In this document: in pieces, positions 51,102 through 59,372 of the stretch
Position numbering within the stretch: position 1 is the first letter of the stretch
Layout of the letters: each line of letters begins with the position of its first letter
NCBI GenBank assembly: GCA_963826975.1
Contig: CAWGZJ010000003.1
Location: 1,054,001 to 1,118,000, forward strand
DNA: 64,000 nt
From: Palsa-883 sp963826975
GTDB taxonomy: Bacteria; Pseudomonadota; Alphaproteobacteria; Acetobacterales; Acetobacteraceae
Direction of reading: 5' to 3'
Notes under the pieces: generated by a model
The model's input: only the letters and a program-made list of their open reading frames with translations
Told to the model about the DNA's origin: nothing
Database searches by the model: none
Made by a program: the position numbers and the translations under genes

Positions 51102-51836
51102 TCATGCGTCCGTCGGCATGGCACAGGCGGGCACGGCAAGTTCGGCCGTGGTTCCGAACACCTCGGCCCAGGCCGCGTGCAACGCCGCGTCTGCCTGCGC
51201 CATGGTTGCCGGGATGCCGAGCGCCGCCAGGCTGGTGACCCCGTGCTCGCTGACGCCGCACGGCACGATGCCGCTGAAATGCGAGAGGTCCGGGTCGACA
51301 TTCAGCGACACGCCGTGCCAACTCACCCAGCGGCTGACGCGCACGCCGATGGCGCCGATCTTGGCCTCGGTTCCAGTTGCGCGGTCGGCCACCCAGATGC
51401 CGACACGGCCGGGCCGCCGCTCGCCGCGCACGTTGAACTGATTGAGCGCGCGGATCAGCCACTCCTCCAGGCCGTGGACGAAACATCGTATGTCGCGCGC
51501 CGGCACCGTGCCGTGCGGACGGGTCAGGTCGAGCATCACATAGGCCACGCGCTGGCCCGGGCCGTGATAGGTCCACTGTCCGCCGCGTCCGGCGGCGTAG
51601 CTGGGGAAGCGGGTCGGATCGATCAGTTCCGCCGGGCGCGCCGAGGTCCCGGCGGTGTAGAGCGGCGGATGTTCCACCAGCCACACCTGCTCGGGGGCGG
51701 TGCCGTCCCGGATCGCCGCCGCCCGCGCCTGCATCGCGACGAGCGCATCCGGGTACGCGATGGGACCTTGGGCGACGCGCCACTCCGGTTGGTGTTCGGG
51801 TGGATCGCCGGTCGGGTCGCGAGTTCGGATCGGCAC
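51102..51836 (-). CDS. lipB: Octanoyltransferase LipB
   Basis: Transfers octanoate from acyl carrier protein to lipoyl domains, the first step of lipoate synthesis. VWLVEHPPLYTAGTSA, GGQWTYHGPGQRVAYVMLDL, the catalytic Lys in EAKIGAIGVRVSRWVSWHG and the catalytic Cys in GIVPCGVSEHGVTSL are all present. The only fitting initiator is GTG at 51836; a nearby ATG at 51840 is in another frame. Confidence 0.95.
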   Translation of the reverse strand: MPIRTRDPTGDPPEHQPEWRVAQGPIAYPDALVAMQARAAAIRDGTAPEQVWLVEHPPLYTAGTSARPAELIDPTRFPSYAAGRGGQWTYHGPGQRVAYVMLDLTRPHGTVPARDIRCFVHGLEEWLIRALNQFNVRGERRPGRVGIWVADRATGTEAKIGAIGVRVSRWVSWHGVSLNVDPDLSHFSGIVPCGVSEHGVTSLAALGIPATMAQADAALHAAWAEVFGTTAELAVPACAMPTDA

Positions 51837-51911
51837 TCATTGAAGCCCCGTCATTCATCCGCTATACCGCGCCGCCCGCCGGTGCGAGAAGTGCCGCGCG
51901 CCCCATGATAT

Positions 51912-51997
51912 GCGGTCGTGGCGGAATGGTAGACGCGCAAGCTTGAGGTGCTTGTGGGGGAAACCCCGTGGAAGTTCGAGTCTTCTCGACCGCACCA
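51912..51997 (+). tRNA. tRNA-Leu (anticodon GAG)
   Basis: An 86-nt class II tRNA. The acceptor stem GCGGTCG pairs with CGACCGC; discriminator A and an encoded CCA end at 51997. The anticodon arm CAAGC-TTGAGGT-GCTTG gives anticodon GAG (codons CUC/CUU). A long variable arm (TGGGGGAAACCCCG) and the T arm with GTTCGAGTC are present. The convergent gtrA stop codon begins only 2 bp after the CCA. Confidence 0.96.
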
Positions 51998-51999
51998 AA

Positions 52000-52386
52000 T
52001 CAGATCGCTTTTCTCGTGCGGAAGACAATGCCCACGTTCAGGGCAAAGTTGAGCAGGAAAGCCGTGCCGATCCCTGCGATCTTGGCGGCCAGTGGCGGTA
52101 ACCCCAGAACCGCGATTGCCGACAAAGTAACGCTGACATTGACTAGCAGGCCGATGAGCGCGGCGAGCAGAAAGAGCGCAAAGCCACGGCCGGTCGCGCT
52201 GTGCCTGAACACCATCCGGCTCGTCAGCCGATAATTGACGACAGCCGCCACGCAGAAGCTGGTGGCGGCGGCAGGCGCCACGGCGAATTTGGCCATCACC
52301 AACAACGCAAAACCGCCCGCATCGACGATCGCTGCCAGACCGCCGGTGAAGACGTAGCGGACCAGCTTCGCGATAAGGTCGCGCAT
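52000..52386 (-). CDS. GtrA-like membrane protein
   Basis: A 128-residue GtrA/DPMS-type protein with four transmembrane helices. GtrA proteins flip or anchor polyprenyl-phosphate sugars for surface glycosylation. KLVRYVFTGGLAAIVDAGGF and AAVVNYRLTSRMVFRH are typical. Last gene of a compact minus-strand operon; it ends 2 bp from the 3' end of the tRNA-Leu gene. Confidence 0.9.
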   Translation of the reverse strand: MRDLIAKLVRYVFTGGLAAIVDAGGFALLVMAKFAVAPAAATSFCVAAVVNYRLTSRMVFRHSATGRGFALFLLAALIGLLVNVSVTLSAIAVLGLPPLAAKIAGIGTAFLLNFALNVGIVFRTRKAI

Positions 52387-52391
52387 TTGGA

Positions 52392-53096
52392 TCAGCCTGC
52401 CAGCAGCGGGAGAAACAGAGGAGCGTCGTAGCGGGCGAAGGTCTGCCAGCCCTCGAGCACCCTGGATGACCTGATCAAGGCCCGCACGCCTATCCGCCGT
52501 GCGACCATGCCATCACGTTCCGTTCGGTCGCCGATCAGCACCGTGGCATCCGCCTTCGCGCCGGCCGTGGCGATCAGGCATTCGAGGCCACGCGGGTGCG
52601 GTTTGAGAAACCCGATGCCGGGGTCAACGGCGCTGACGATATGGTCGGCTGAAAGCCCGAGCGCGGCGAGCTTCGTGTGGGCTGGATAATCCGACAGAAT
52701 GCCGATGACCTTGCCGGAACGTCGCAAGCCGGCAAACAGCTCGAGCAGACCCGGATATCTGCAACCGGCGAGATGCCGGAGCGGTCTCCGCTCGATCCAT
52801 TCGCTGACGATCGCGCGCACGGCGTCCGGCGAGCAGCCTGCCGCGCTGGCCGTTTCGGCGACCAGGGTGGCCTCGAAGTCGGCTTCCTGCGCGTCGGCCA
52901 ATCTCTCTCGGATGCGGCGATATGTTCTGAGCACCGAGATGAAGCCGAGATCCCAAACCACCGCGGCATGGGCCAGGATTTCGCGTAGCATGCGCGCGCG
53001 CAGTGGGCGCTGGTCGTACAGGGTGCCATCGACATCGAATGCTACAAGGTCAATACGGTCCCAGTCGGATGGGCGGAGAATCGGCGGCTGCATCAT
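52392..53096 (-). CDS. HAD family phosphatase
   Basis: A 234-residue haloacid-dehalogenase-type phosphatase. Motif I DLVAFDVDGTLYDQ, motif II in GILSDYPAH, motif III Lys in GFLKPHPRG, and motif IV IGDRTERDG are present. Given its place between the UbiA-type gene and gtrA, it may dephosphorylate a polyprenyl-phosphate-phosphopentose; this is inference from context. Its ATG overlaps the stop of the ubiA-like gene as ATGA. Confidence 0.85.
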   Translation of the reverse strand: MMQPPILRPSDWDRIDLVAFDVDGTLYDQRPLRARMLREILAHAAVVWDLGFISVLRTYRRIRERLADAQEADFEATLVAETASAAGCSPDAVRAIVSEWIERRPLRHLAGCRYPGLLELFAGLRRSGKVIGILSDYPAHTKLAALGLSADHIVSAVDPGIGFLKPHPRGLECLIATAGAKADATVLIGDRTERDGMVARRIGVRALIRSSRVLEGWQTFARYDAPLFLPLLAG

Positions 53097-54092
53097 CACA
53101 CCTTGATGTACCGCTGCTCCGTGAGGGCCGCGAGCGCCGGAATGTTCATGACGGTGGTGATTGCGAAGAGCACGACAAGAAGGCCGACCAGCAGACACAG
53201 GCCGCGTTCGCGGTAGAGCTTCTCGGGGTTCTGCGCCGAAGATCCGGGCTGCATCGACAGCGCCAGATAATGTGAGAACAGGACAGTGATCACCGGCATG
53301 AGCAGGAGATATTCCACACGATACCTGATCAGGAATATCGCCAGGAAAAAGCTGGAGAGCTGCCCATAGACAAGGCAGGATCCATTCAGTGCGATCTCGG
53401 AATATGCGGCGAAGCTGGCGCGGTATCGCGCCAGCAAGTCGCGGCCGTGGGATGCTGCGATCTCGCGATATTCAGAAAGCCTCTTTGCGGCCATCAGGAA
53501 GGCGCCGCCGAACCAGTAGCACAGGATGATCGACGAGGGCGGCAAGGTTGTCGGATCCACCATCGCCCAGCCGATCATCAGGCGCAGGGGGTTGTTGATG
53601 GACTCCGATATGACGTCGAGATATGGCTTATCCTTGGCCCGCAACGGGGGGACGTTGTAGACCACACCTTGCAACGCGAAAACGCAGGCGACCAGGAACA
53701 TCGTCATGGAAGCCGCTCGCGCAGCTCAGGCCGAGCGCAAGGAATGCCAGCCATTCGACCAGCACGATATATCCGCGCAGTTCGCGCTGCACGGCTGTTC
53801 GGGAAGATTTCGTCGGGTGATACCGATCGAAATCCCGGTCGAGCCACTCATTGATCACGTAATTGGCGGACGCGATGCAGACCGCCGTCACCAGGCCGAG
53901 GATAACGTGAAGGCCCAGGGTATCGCCGTGTATCCCGCGCAACAGGCAGGCGAGCACGAACCCCGGCACGATGAAGACGTGTTTGGTGCTGTGGTCGAGA
54001 CGGGCCATCGCCAGGTAGTCCGCCAAGGTTCCGCCCTTTCTGGGCGTGTTGCCTCGGATCCGGAATGTTGGCTTGATCAGGTCAATTTCCAT
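53096..54092 (-). CDS. UbiA-type prenyltransferase, DPPR-synthase-like (one frame break)
   Basis: Membrane prenyltransferase of the UbiA superfamily with many hydrophobic helices. The first Asp-rich motif NYVINEWLDRDFDRYHPTKS resembles the NDxxDxxxDRxHPxK motif of decaprenyl-phosphate phosphoribosyltransferase (Rv3806c type); the second region has YNVPPLRAKDKPYLDVISES. This suggests transfer of phosphoribose to a polyprenyl phosphate. Frame one ends sense at LALGLS near 53735; the other frame resumes AARAASMTMFLVACVFALQG. Removing one base near 53730 gives about 330 residues. It is 12 bp after the upstream membrane gene. Confidence 0.82.
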
Positions 54093-54104
54093 GCATTCCT
54101 CATT

Positions 54105-55958
54105 TCACCCAGGTCGCGAACGTGCCGACGCCGCGACATCGCATCCGCGGCATTCGCCCGCATCGGAATTGTCCAAGACGTAGACATCGAAGCTCTCGTC
54201 GTCCCGGGCCGGCGCGAAGCGCGCGATGAGCCGCGTCGATGCCTGGAAGGCGCGCACCTGATTGGGGGTCGTGATCAGCTCCCAATCGTAGCCTTCGCGA
54301 TAAACCCTGGCTGGCTCGGAAGCGTTCAGTCGCTGTTGCAAAAGCACAATGACGGGTTTGCCCGTGTCGTGGCGAATATTGCTTGCATCTGTCAGGATAT
54401 CGTCGAGTGACAGCCGCAACCGAGCCTTTCGCGTGAAGATCACGACGTTGCCAAATCGTTGCTCGCGCATGAGGTAGGTACGGTTGGCGAGGTAGTAGGG
54501 TAGCGGTTCCACCAGATAGTCGGGGTCCGCGATGATTACGGCGTCTCGCAGATCCGGCCGCTGCATGATGAGGGCCGCCAGGTCGCGGCTGCGACTGAGG
54601 GGCGGACCGCGGCCCAATTCCTCGGCGGCCGTGAAGATCCCTGCCGGCGCCTGCAGCGCCACCAGCAGCAGGAACAGTATCGAGCCGATCGCCGAGACGC
54701 CTGCAAGCGGCGATGTCGGACGCGCCGTCGCGCCTGGCTCTCGCGGGGTGCTTCTCGCGCCGGCGATCCAGTACATGGCGACCAGAAAGACCAGCCATAG
54801 CGCCTGGTGGCGATACGCGCCGTGATAGATGACATTGAAGAACAGCGAAAAGCCGATCAGCGCGGCAACGGCGCCGAGCAACGCGCCTGGCCGCCGGATC
54901 AGGCCCAGAGTGCTCCCGAACACGATCAGCGACATCGGGAAACTCATGATGTCGACGTAAGAGATTCCCAGCAATGACGGTTGGTCCGCCGTCGGGTCAT
55001 GCAGGTGCGGGACCAGGGAGGTGAAGGCGTCCGCTGGCAAAAGGAGTGATCTGAGCAGCAGGTCGAATGTGATGCCGTCGGGCCGGTCCAGCATCGCCGC
55101 GTCATTGAAGGTGGGGAGTATCGTGAAAAGGCAGATTGCGATACCGAGCGCCGCCACGACTGCATTTAGCAGGAATGTCCGTAGCGCCGGTGACCGCCGC
55201 ACACCGCCATCGACGACCGTATCCACCAGCCAGAAGAGCAGAAATGCCAGGACGAGGATCACGGAATGCGCGTTGCAGTTGGCCAGCAGCAAAAGCAGCA
55301 TACCGAGCAGGACGCCGCGATTTCGATGTCGCTCGTAGCTGACCGCAAGCAGGAACAGGATCAGCATGCTGATCCCGTAGTTGCGCGCCATTACCGAAAA
55401 CTCGGAAACTGCGAACGGACTGGCCAGCAGCAGCGCGATCATCGGTAGATCGAAGGGCGATCGCGACACAAGCAGCAGCATCGCCACGGACGCCACGGTG
55501 AGGGAGACGATCGGCAGAACCTGCGGCTGGTTGACTAGCGCATGGGCGCCACGCAGGAGAAGATACCAGACCGCCGGATGCCCCTCGCCATGGATGCCCT
55601 TAAGCATGGCAAGGACATTGTCGCCCTGCAGGGCCAGCGGCAGCGCCCGCATCTCGTCGCGCCAGATGGCGTGATTCCAGGCGGCGACGCAAACGACGCC
55701 AAACCACAGGGCGAACAGCGCGAGAGCTATCGGGCGACGCCATGCGGCGATAGCCACATCGCGTCCACTCGATACGCTCTGTGCATCCGGCCGAATGGAT
55801 TGCAGCAGGCCGTTGGCAGGGCCAATGGTCTGCTGGCAGGTGGGGCGGGCAGCGAGGCTGTTCGCCGTACAGCCATCGTCGGGGGCGCGCCCGCGTGGTG
55901 CCCGGTCCATGCCGACAAGGTCGTGGGGTGCCATCACGATGCGAGGAACCCTGAACAA
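54105..55958 (-). CDS. Large polytopic membrane protein, possible glycosyltransferase
   Basis: A 617-residue protein with about 10-11 membrane helices and a C-terminal soluble domain (from about residue 430) ending with DVYVLDNSDAGECRGC. After the first helix it has NHAIWRDEMRALPLALQG and IHGEGHPAVWYLLLRGAHAL; an acidic RDE in the first outer loop is typical of GT-C glycosyltransferases such as the family 39 and arabinosyltransferase types. Named function is not recognised. The first 70 residues are not conserved-looking, so the start may lie further in, for example at a later Met or Val. First gene of the ubiA-HAD-gtrA operon. Confidence 0.68.
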   Translation of the reverse strand: MFRVPRIVMAPHDLVGMDRAPRGRAPDDGCTANSLAARPTCQQTIGPANGLLQSIRPDAQSVSSGRDVAIAAWRRPIALALFALWFGVVCVAAWNHAIWRDEMRALPLALQGDNVLAMLKGIHGEGHPAVWYLLLRGAHALVNQPQVLPIVSLTVASVAMLLLVSRSPFDLPMIALLLASPFAVSEFSVMARNYGISMLILFLLAVSYERHRNRGVLLGMLLLLLANCNAHSVILVLAFLLFWLVDTVVDGGVRRSPALRTFLLNAVVAALGIAICLFTILPTFNDAAMLDRPDGITFDLLLRSLLLPADAFTSLVPHLHDPTADQPSLLGISYVDIMSFPMSLIVFGSTLGLIRRPGALLGAVAALIGFSLFFNVIYHGAYRHQALWLVFLVAMYWIAGARSTPREPGATARPTSPLAGVSAIGSILFLLLVALQAPAGIFTAAEELGRGPPLSRSRDLAALIMQRPDLRDAVIIADPDYLVEPLPYYLANRTYLMREQRFGNVVIFTRKARLRLSLDDILTDASNIRHDTGKPVIVLLQQRLNASEPARVYREGYDWELITTPNQVRAFQASTRLIARFAPARDDESFDVYVLDNSDAGECRGCDVAASARSRPG

Positions 55959-56079
55959 ACCCGTCCGCTCCTCGCCAACGTCCGGTCCGGTTCATATCAC
56001 CGAATTTATAACGAAAGAGTGTCAGCGGGCGGTCATGCGCGCTCGTTGGCCGGGTTGCGTCTTCCGGGTTGATGCCTGG

Positions 56080-56204
56080 ATCGGGGAAGACTCTCCCCCT
56101 CCCCTTGAGGGAGGGGGAGGGCCGGGCTCGCACCGAAGATTTTGCGCGCGGAACCCCTCCCCCCAACCCCCTCCCTCAAGGGGAGGGGGAGAGTCTTCCC
56201 CGAT
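56080..56204. repeat. Dispersed CCCTCCC/GGGAGGG palindrome, copy 3
   Basis: Arms 56080-56117 and 56167-56204 are perfect reverse complements over 38 bp, beginning ATCGGGGAAGACTCTCCCCC on the left. The same core as at 37066 and 46701. It lies downstream of the SMP-30 gene and upstream of the glycosyltransferase-like gene, both on the minus strand, so it could end the SMP-30 transcript. Confidence 0.93.
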
Positions 56205-56264
56205 CCACGCGTTCTGGGCCACCTTTGCGTGGCCCGTGCGCGTCGTCCGTGTAAGCGGGCAAGG

Positions 56265-57491
56265 TCAGCCGGGGGCGGCGCCTTGCGTCTGCACCTGCAG
56301 CATGTACAGCGACTGGCTGGCGCACATGAACAGCATGTTGCGCTTTGGCCCGCCGAACGCGAGGTTCGCACACACCTCGGGCAGGCGGATGCGGCCGATC
56401 AGCTTGCCTTGCGCGTTGAACACCAGCACGCCGGCATAGCCAAGCACTGTGTTCGAGCTGATCCACATATTGCCGAACACATCGGCGCGCATGCCGTCCG
56501 GCCCGCAATGCACGCCGTCCACCATCATGTCGGTAAACAAACGCTGGCCGGTCGGCTTGTTGTCCTGCACGTCGAACGCATGCACCACGCCCTTGCCGCC
56601 AGTCCCGGTATCGCCCGGTCCCTTGCCGGTGCTGATCACGTACAAAGTCTTGTGGTCGGGTGAAAAGCAGATCCCGTTCGGGTCCGGAACCTGATCCTCG
56701 GTGAGTACCACGTCCAACTTGCCGCTGGGGTCCCAGCGATACGTCTGCGTCGGCAGTTGCCGCTTGGCCCCGCCGATCGCGCCGGCGTTCTCGGCGCCGA
56801 TCCGCGGCTTCAGCAGCCCTTGCGGATTGGTGGGGCCGCCGGCCTCGTCCGGGTGGCCCTCGGACAAGGTGCCGCCATACGGTGGATCGGTGAACCAGAT
56901 GCTGCCGTCCGGGTGCGGCACGAGATCGTTGGGCGAATTGAGCGGCTTGCCGTCGAACGAATCGGCAATCACCGTCATCGTGCCGTCGTGCTCCCATCGG
57001 ATCACGCGACGGAAGAAATCCTCGGTGGAGAGCTGGCGGCCCTGGTAGTCGAACGAGTTGCCGTTGCTGTTGTTGGACGGCTTGCGATAGGGGGTGACGC
57101 GCCAGTCGTCCCAGAGGAAGCGATATTGCGTGTTGCCCTGTACGTCGCTGAACACGAGGTACTGGCCTTCGCTCGACCAGGCCGGGCCCTCGGCCCAACG
57201 GAAGCCGGTGGCAACGCGATGGATCGCGGTGATGCCGAGCAACAGCGACTTGAATGACGGATCGATGACGATGATGTCGGGATCGGGGTAGATCTCCGGC
57301 GGCGCACGATGCCCCCATTGCCGCGGCGGGTTGGTGATGACGCTGGGCGGCGTGCCAAGATTGGGGCTGGCCTGCTGCGCGAACGCCGCCGGTGCGATAA
57401 TGGCGGCACTGGCCGCCCCAGCGGCGGCACGGACAAAGCCACGACGCGATGTCTCGCGCAGCCCGCGCGGCGGGTTTGTTTGCTGGTGCAT
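56265..57491 (-). CDS. Tat-exported SMP-30/gluconolactonase-like beta-propeller protein
   Basis: A 408-residue secreted protein with a twin-arginine signal (SRRGFVRAAAG near residues 15-25, cleavage near AFAQQ) and an SMP-30/gluconolactonase beta-propeller: ATGFRWAEGPAWSSEGQYLV, SPNDLVPHPDGSIWFTDPPY, PNGICFSPDHKTLYVISTG and DGMRADVFGNMWISS. These residues match the metal and substrate site of periplasmic gluconolactonases, so a role in sugar-lactone hydrolysis is likely. GGGAGGAAACA directly before ATG 57491 makes the start clear. Confidence 0.88.
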   Translation of the reverse strand: MHQQTNPPRGLRETSRRGFVRAAAGAASAAIIAPAAFAQQASPNLGTPPSVITNPPRQWGHRAPPEIYPDPDIIVIDPSFKSLLLGITAIHRVATGFRWAEGPAWSSEGQYLVFSDVQGNTQYRFLWDDWRVTPYRKPSNNSNGNSFDYQGRQLSTEDFFRRVIRWEHDGTMTVIADSFDGKPLNSPNDLVPHPDGSIWFTDPPYGGTLSEGHPDEAGGPTNPQGLLKPRIGAENAGAIGGAKRQLPTQTYRWDPSGKLDVVLTEDQVPDPNGICFSPDHKTLYVISTGKGPGDTGTGGKGVVHAFDVQDNKPTGQRLFTDMMVDGVHCGPDGMRADVFGNMWISSNTVLGYAGVLVFNAQGKLIGRIRLPEVCANLAFGGPKRNMLFMCASQSLYMLQVQTQGAAPG

Positions 57492-57815
57492 TGTTTCCTC
57501 CCGAGGCCGGACTATTGGGGCGCGACGGTATCGTAAGCTTGCGTGTCGCCGCGCCAATTCACAAGCGGGGGAGGAGTTCGCGGTGATGGCGCGAAGTCTT
57601 GTTATTTCTGTATAGAAACAGATGTCGCAATCTCCTGCCGGTCGACCGGCGGTACTGAGGTATCACTCGCGCTAGGCAACCGTGTTGTGCGTTGGTAAGG
57701 CCGCCCCAGGACAGGCTCCGGCCGGCATCCACAAGTGTCTTTGCTGCGACGAAGGCAAGTCGTGGATACCGGCCTTCGCCGGTATGACGGGGGTGCGTTT
57801 CATCACGGACAGCGC
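57492..57815. other. Intergenic region with REP hairpins
   Basis: About 320 bp between the SMP-30 gene and the end of emrB. ATACCGGC (57766-57773) pairs perfectly with GCCGGTAT (57778-57785) in a REP of the CGTGGATACCGGCCTTCGCC type; an imperfect inverse partner (GGCCGGCATCCACAAGTG) lies at 57720-57737, so the pair forms a BIME-like unit. No gene is supported. Confidence 0.65.
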
Positions 57816-59372
57816 TCAGTGCGCGGCCGGGGCAGGCGTCGCCGGTGCTACCACCTTGCGCATCAGCGGCACCAGCAGCGTTGCCACGACGAACGCCAGC
57901 ATGATGGCGCGGAATGCGTCGGCGAACGCCAGGGTCGAGGCCTCGCGATATGCCAGGTTCCAAAGCTGTTGGAGCGCGGCCTGGTGCCCCACCACCGCGC
58001 CGCCGGGCAGTGCGCCATAGCGTTCCGCGGTGCTTTGCACAAACCGCTGCATCGCGCCGTTGGCTGGCGTCAAGTGACCGGCGATATACTGGAAATGCAG
58101 ATTGGTGCTGTCGTTGATGATCGCGGCACTGACCGCGATGCCAACCGCACCGCCCAGATTGCGCATCATGTTGAACAGGCCGCTGGCATATTTCAGCCGC
58201 TCCGGCGGCAGGCTGCCAAGCCCGAGGTTGACGCTTGGCGCGACGACGAACACCTGCGGGAAGCCGCGCAGAACCTGCGGCACCAGAAGTTCGGCCGCAC
58301 CCCAATCGTGCGTGATGAAGCTGAAGCTCCACATCGACAGCCCGAAGCACGCCAGTCCGAACATCATCAGCCAGCGCATGTCGAACTTGCGCGCCAGGAC
58401 GATATAGACGGGGGTGCCGAGCAGCGATGCAATGCCGGTGGAAAAAATCGCAGTGCCGGTCTGCCACGCGCTGAAGCCGCGGACATAGCCTAGGAAGAGC
58501 GGCGTCAGGTAGATGGTGGTGAAGATGCCCACGCCGGTGATGAACGACAGCAGACAGCCGAGCGCGAAGTTGCGATTGCCCAGCGCACGCAGATCGACGA
58601 CCGGATTGCGGTAGGTCAGGCTGCGGGCGACAAACAGGATCAGCGCAATGCCAGCGACCCAGGCGCAGGCGGTGATGTCGCGGTCGCTGAACCAGTTCCA
58701 GCGGGTGCCTTCCTCCAGCACGTATTCAAGCGTGCCCAGCCCGACCGCCATCAGCACGATCCCGGGGTAGTCCGCGTCGCGGATCAGCGACAGGTCCGGC
58801 TTGTCGATCTTCACCAGCAGTGGCACCAGCGCGGTGATCACCAGACCGGGTACCAGGTTGACGTAAAACAGCCAGTGCCAGTTGAGCGTATCGGTGATCC
58901 AACCGCCGATCACCGGCCCAAGCGTCGGTGCGATCGAGGCGATCGTTCCGACCACGGCCGCCGAATAGACCCGCCGCGTGCCCTGGAAATAATGGAACGA
59001 TGACGTAAAGACGGTGGGGATCATCGACGCGCCGAGCAGCCCCTGCAACGCGCGGAAGACGATCATGCTCTCGATGTTCCACGCCAGGCCGCACAGCATA
59101 CTGGTGGCGGTGAAGCCGGCTGCCGAGAAGGTGAACAGCCAGCGCGTCGAGAACACCCGTGTCAGCCAGCCGGACAGCGGGATCATGACGATCTCGGCGA
59201 TCAGGTAGGCGGTCTGCACCCAACTGATCTGATCCTGCGCCGCCGACAGCCCGCCGCCGATATCCTGCAGCGAGGAGGCGACGATCTGGATGTCCAGCAG
59301 CGCAATGAACATGCCGACGCACATCACCACGAAGGGCAGGATCGAGGGATGCCGCGGCTCGGTGGTGATCAC
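57816..59372 (-). CDS. emrB: DHA2-type multidrug efflux transporter EmrB
   Basis: A 518-residue major facilitator of the 14-helix DHA2 family. FIALLDIQIVASSLQDIGGG, motif A-like GWLTRVFSTRWLF, the antiporter motif C in GPVIGGWITDTLNWHWLFYV and the later helices match EmrB. It works with the EmrA adaptor and an outer-membrane channel to export hydrophobic compounds. The start is GTG 59372, which overlaps the emrA stop (GTGA), so the two are coupled. The reading frame is open far upstream, but only by chance. Confidence 0.94.
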   Translation of the reverse strand: MITTEPRHPSILPFVVMCVGMFIALLDIQIVASSLQDIGGGLSAAQDQISWVQTAYLIAEIVMIPLSGWLTRVFSTRWLFTFSAAGFTATSMLCGLAWNIESMIVFRALQGLLGASMIPTVFTSSFHYFQGTRRVYSAAVVGTIASIAPTLGPVIGGWITDTLNWHWLFYVNLVPGLVITALVPLLVKIDKPDLSLIRDADYPGIVLMAVGLGTLEYVLEEGTRWNWFSDRDITACAWVAGIALILFVARSLTYRNPVVDLRALGNRNFALGCLLSFITGVGIFTTIYLTPLFLGYVRGFSAWQTGTAIFSTGIASLLGTPVYIVLARKFDMRWLMMFGLACFGLSMWSFSFITHDWGAAELLVPQVLRGFPQVFVVAPSVNLGLGSLPPERLKYASGLFNMMRNLGGAVGIAVSAAIINDSTNLHFQYIAGHLTPANGAMQRFVQSTAERYGALPGGAVVGHQAALQQLWNLAYREASTLAFADAFRAIMLAFVVATLLVPLMRKVVAPATPAPAAH

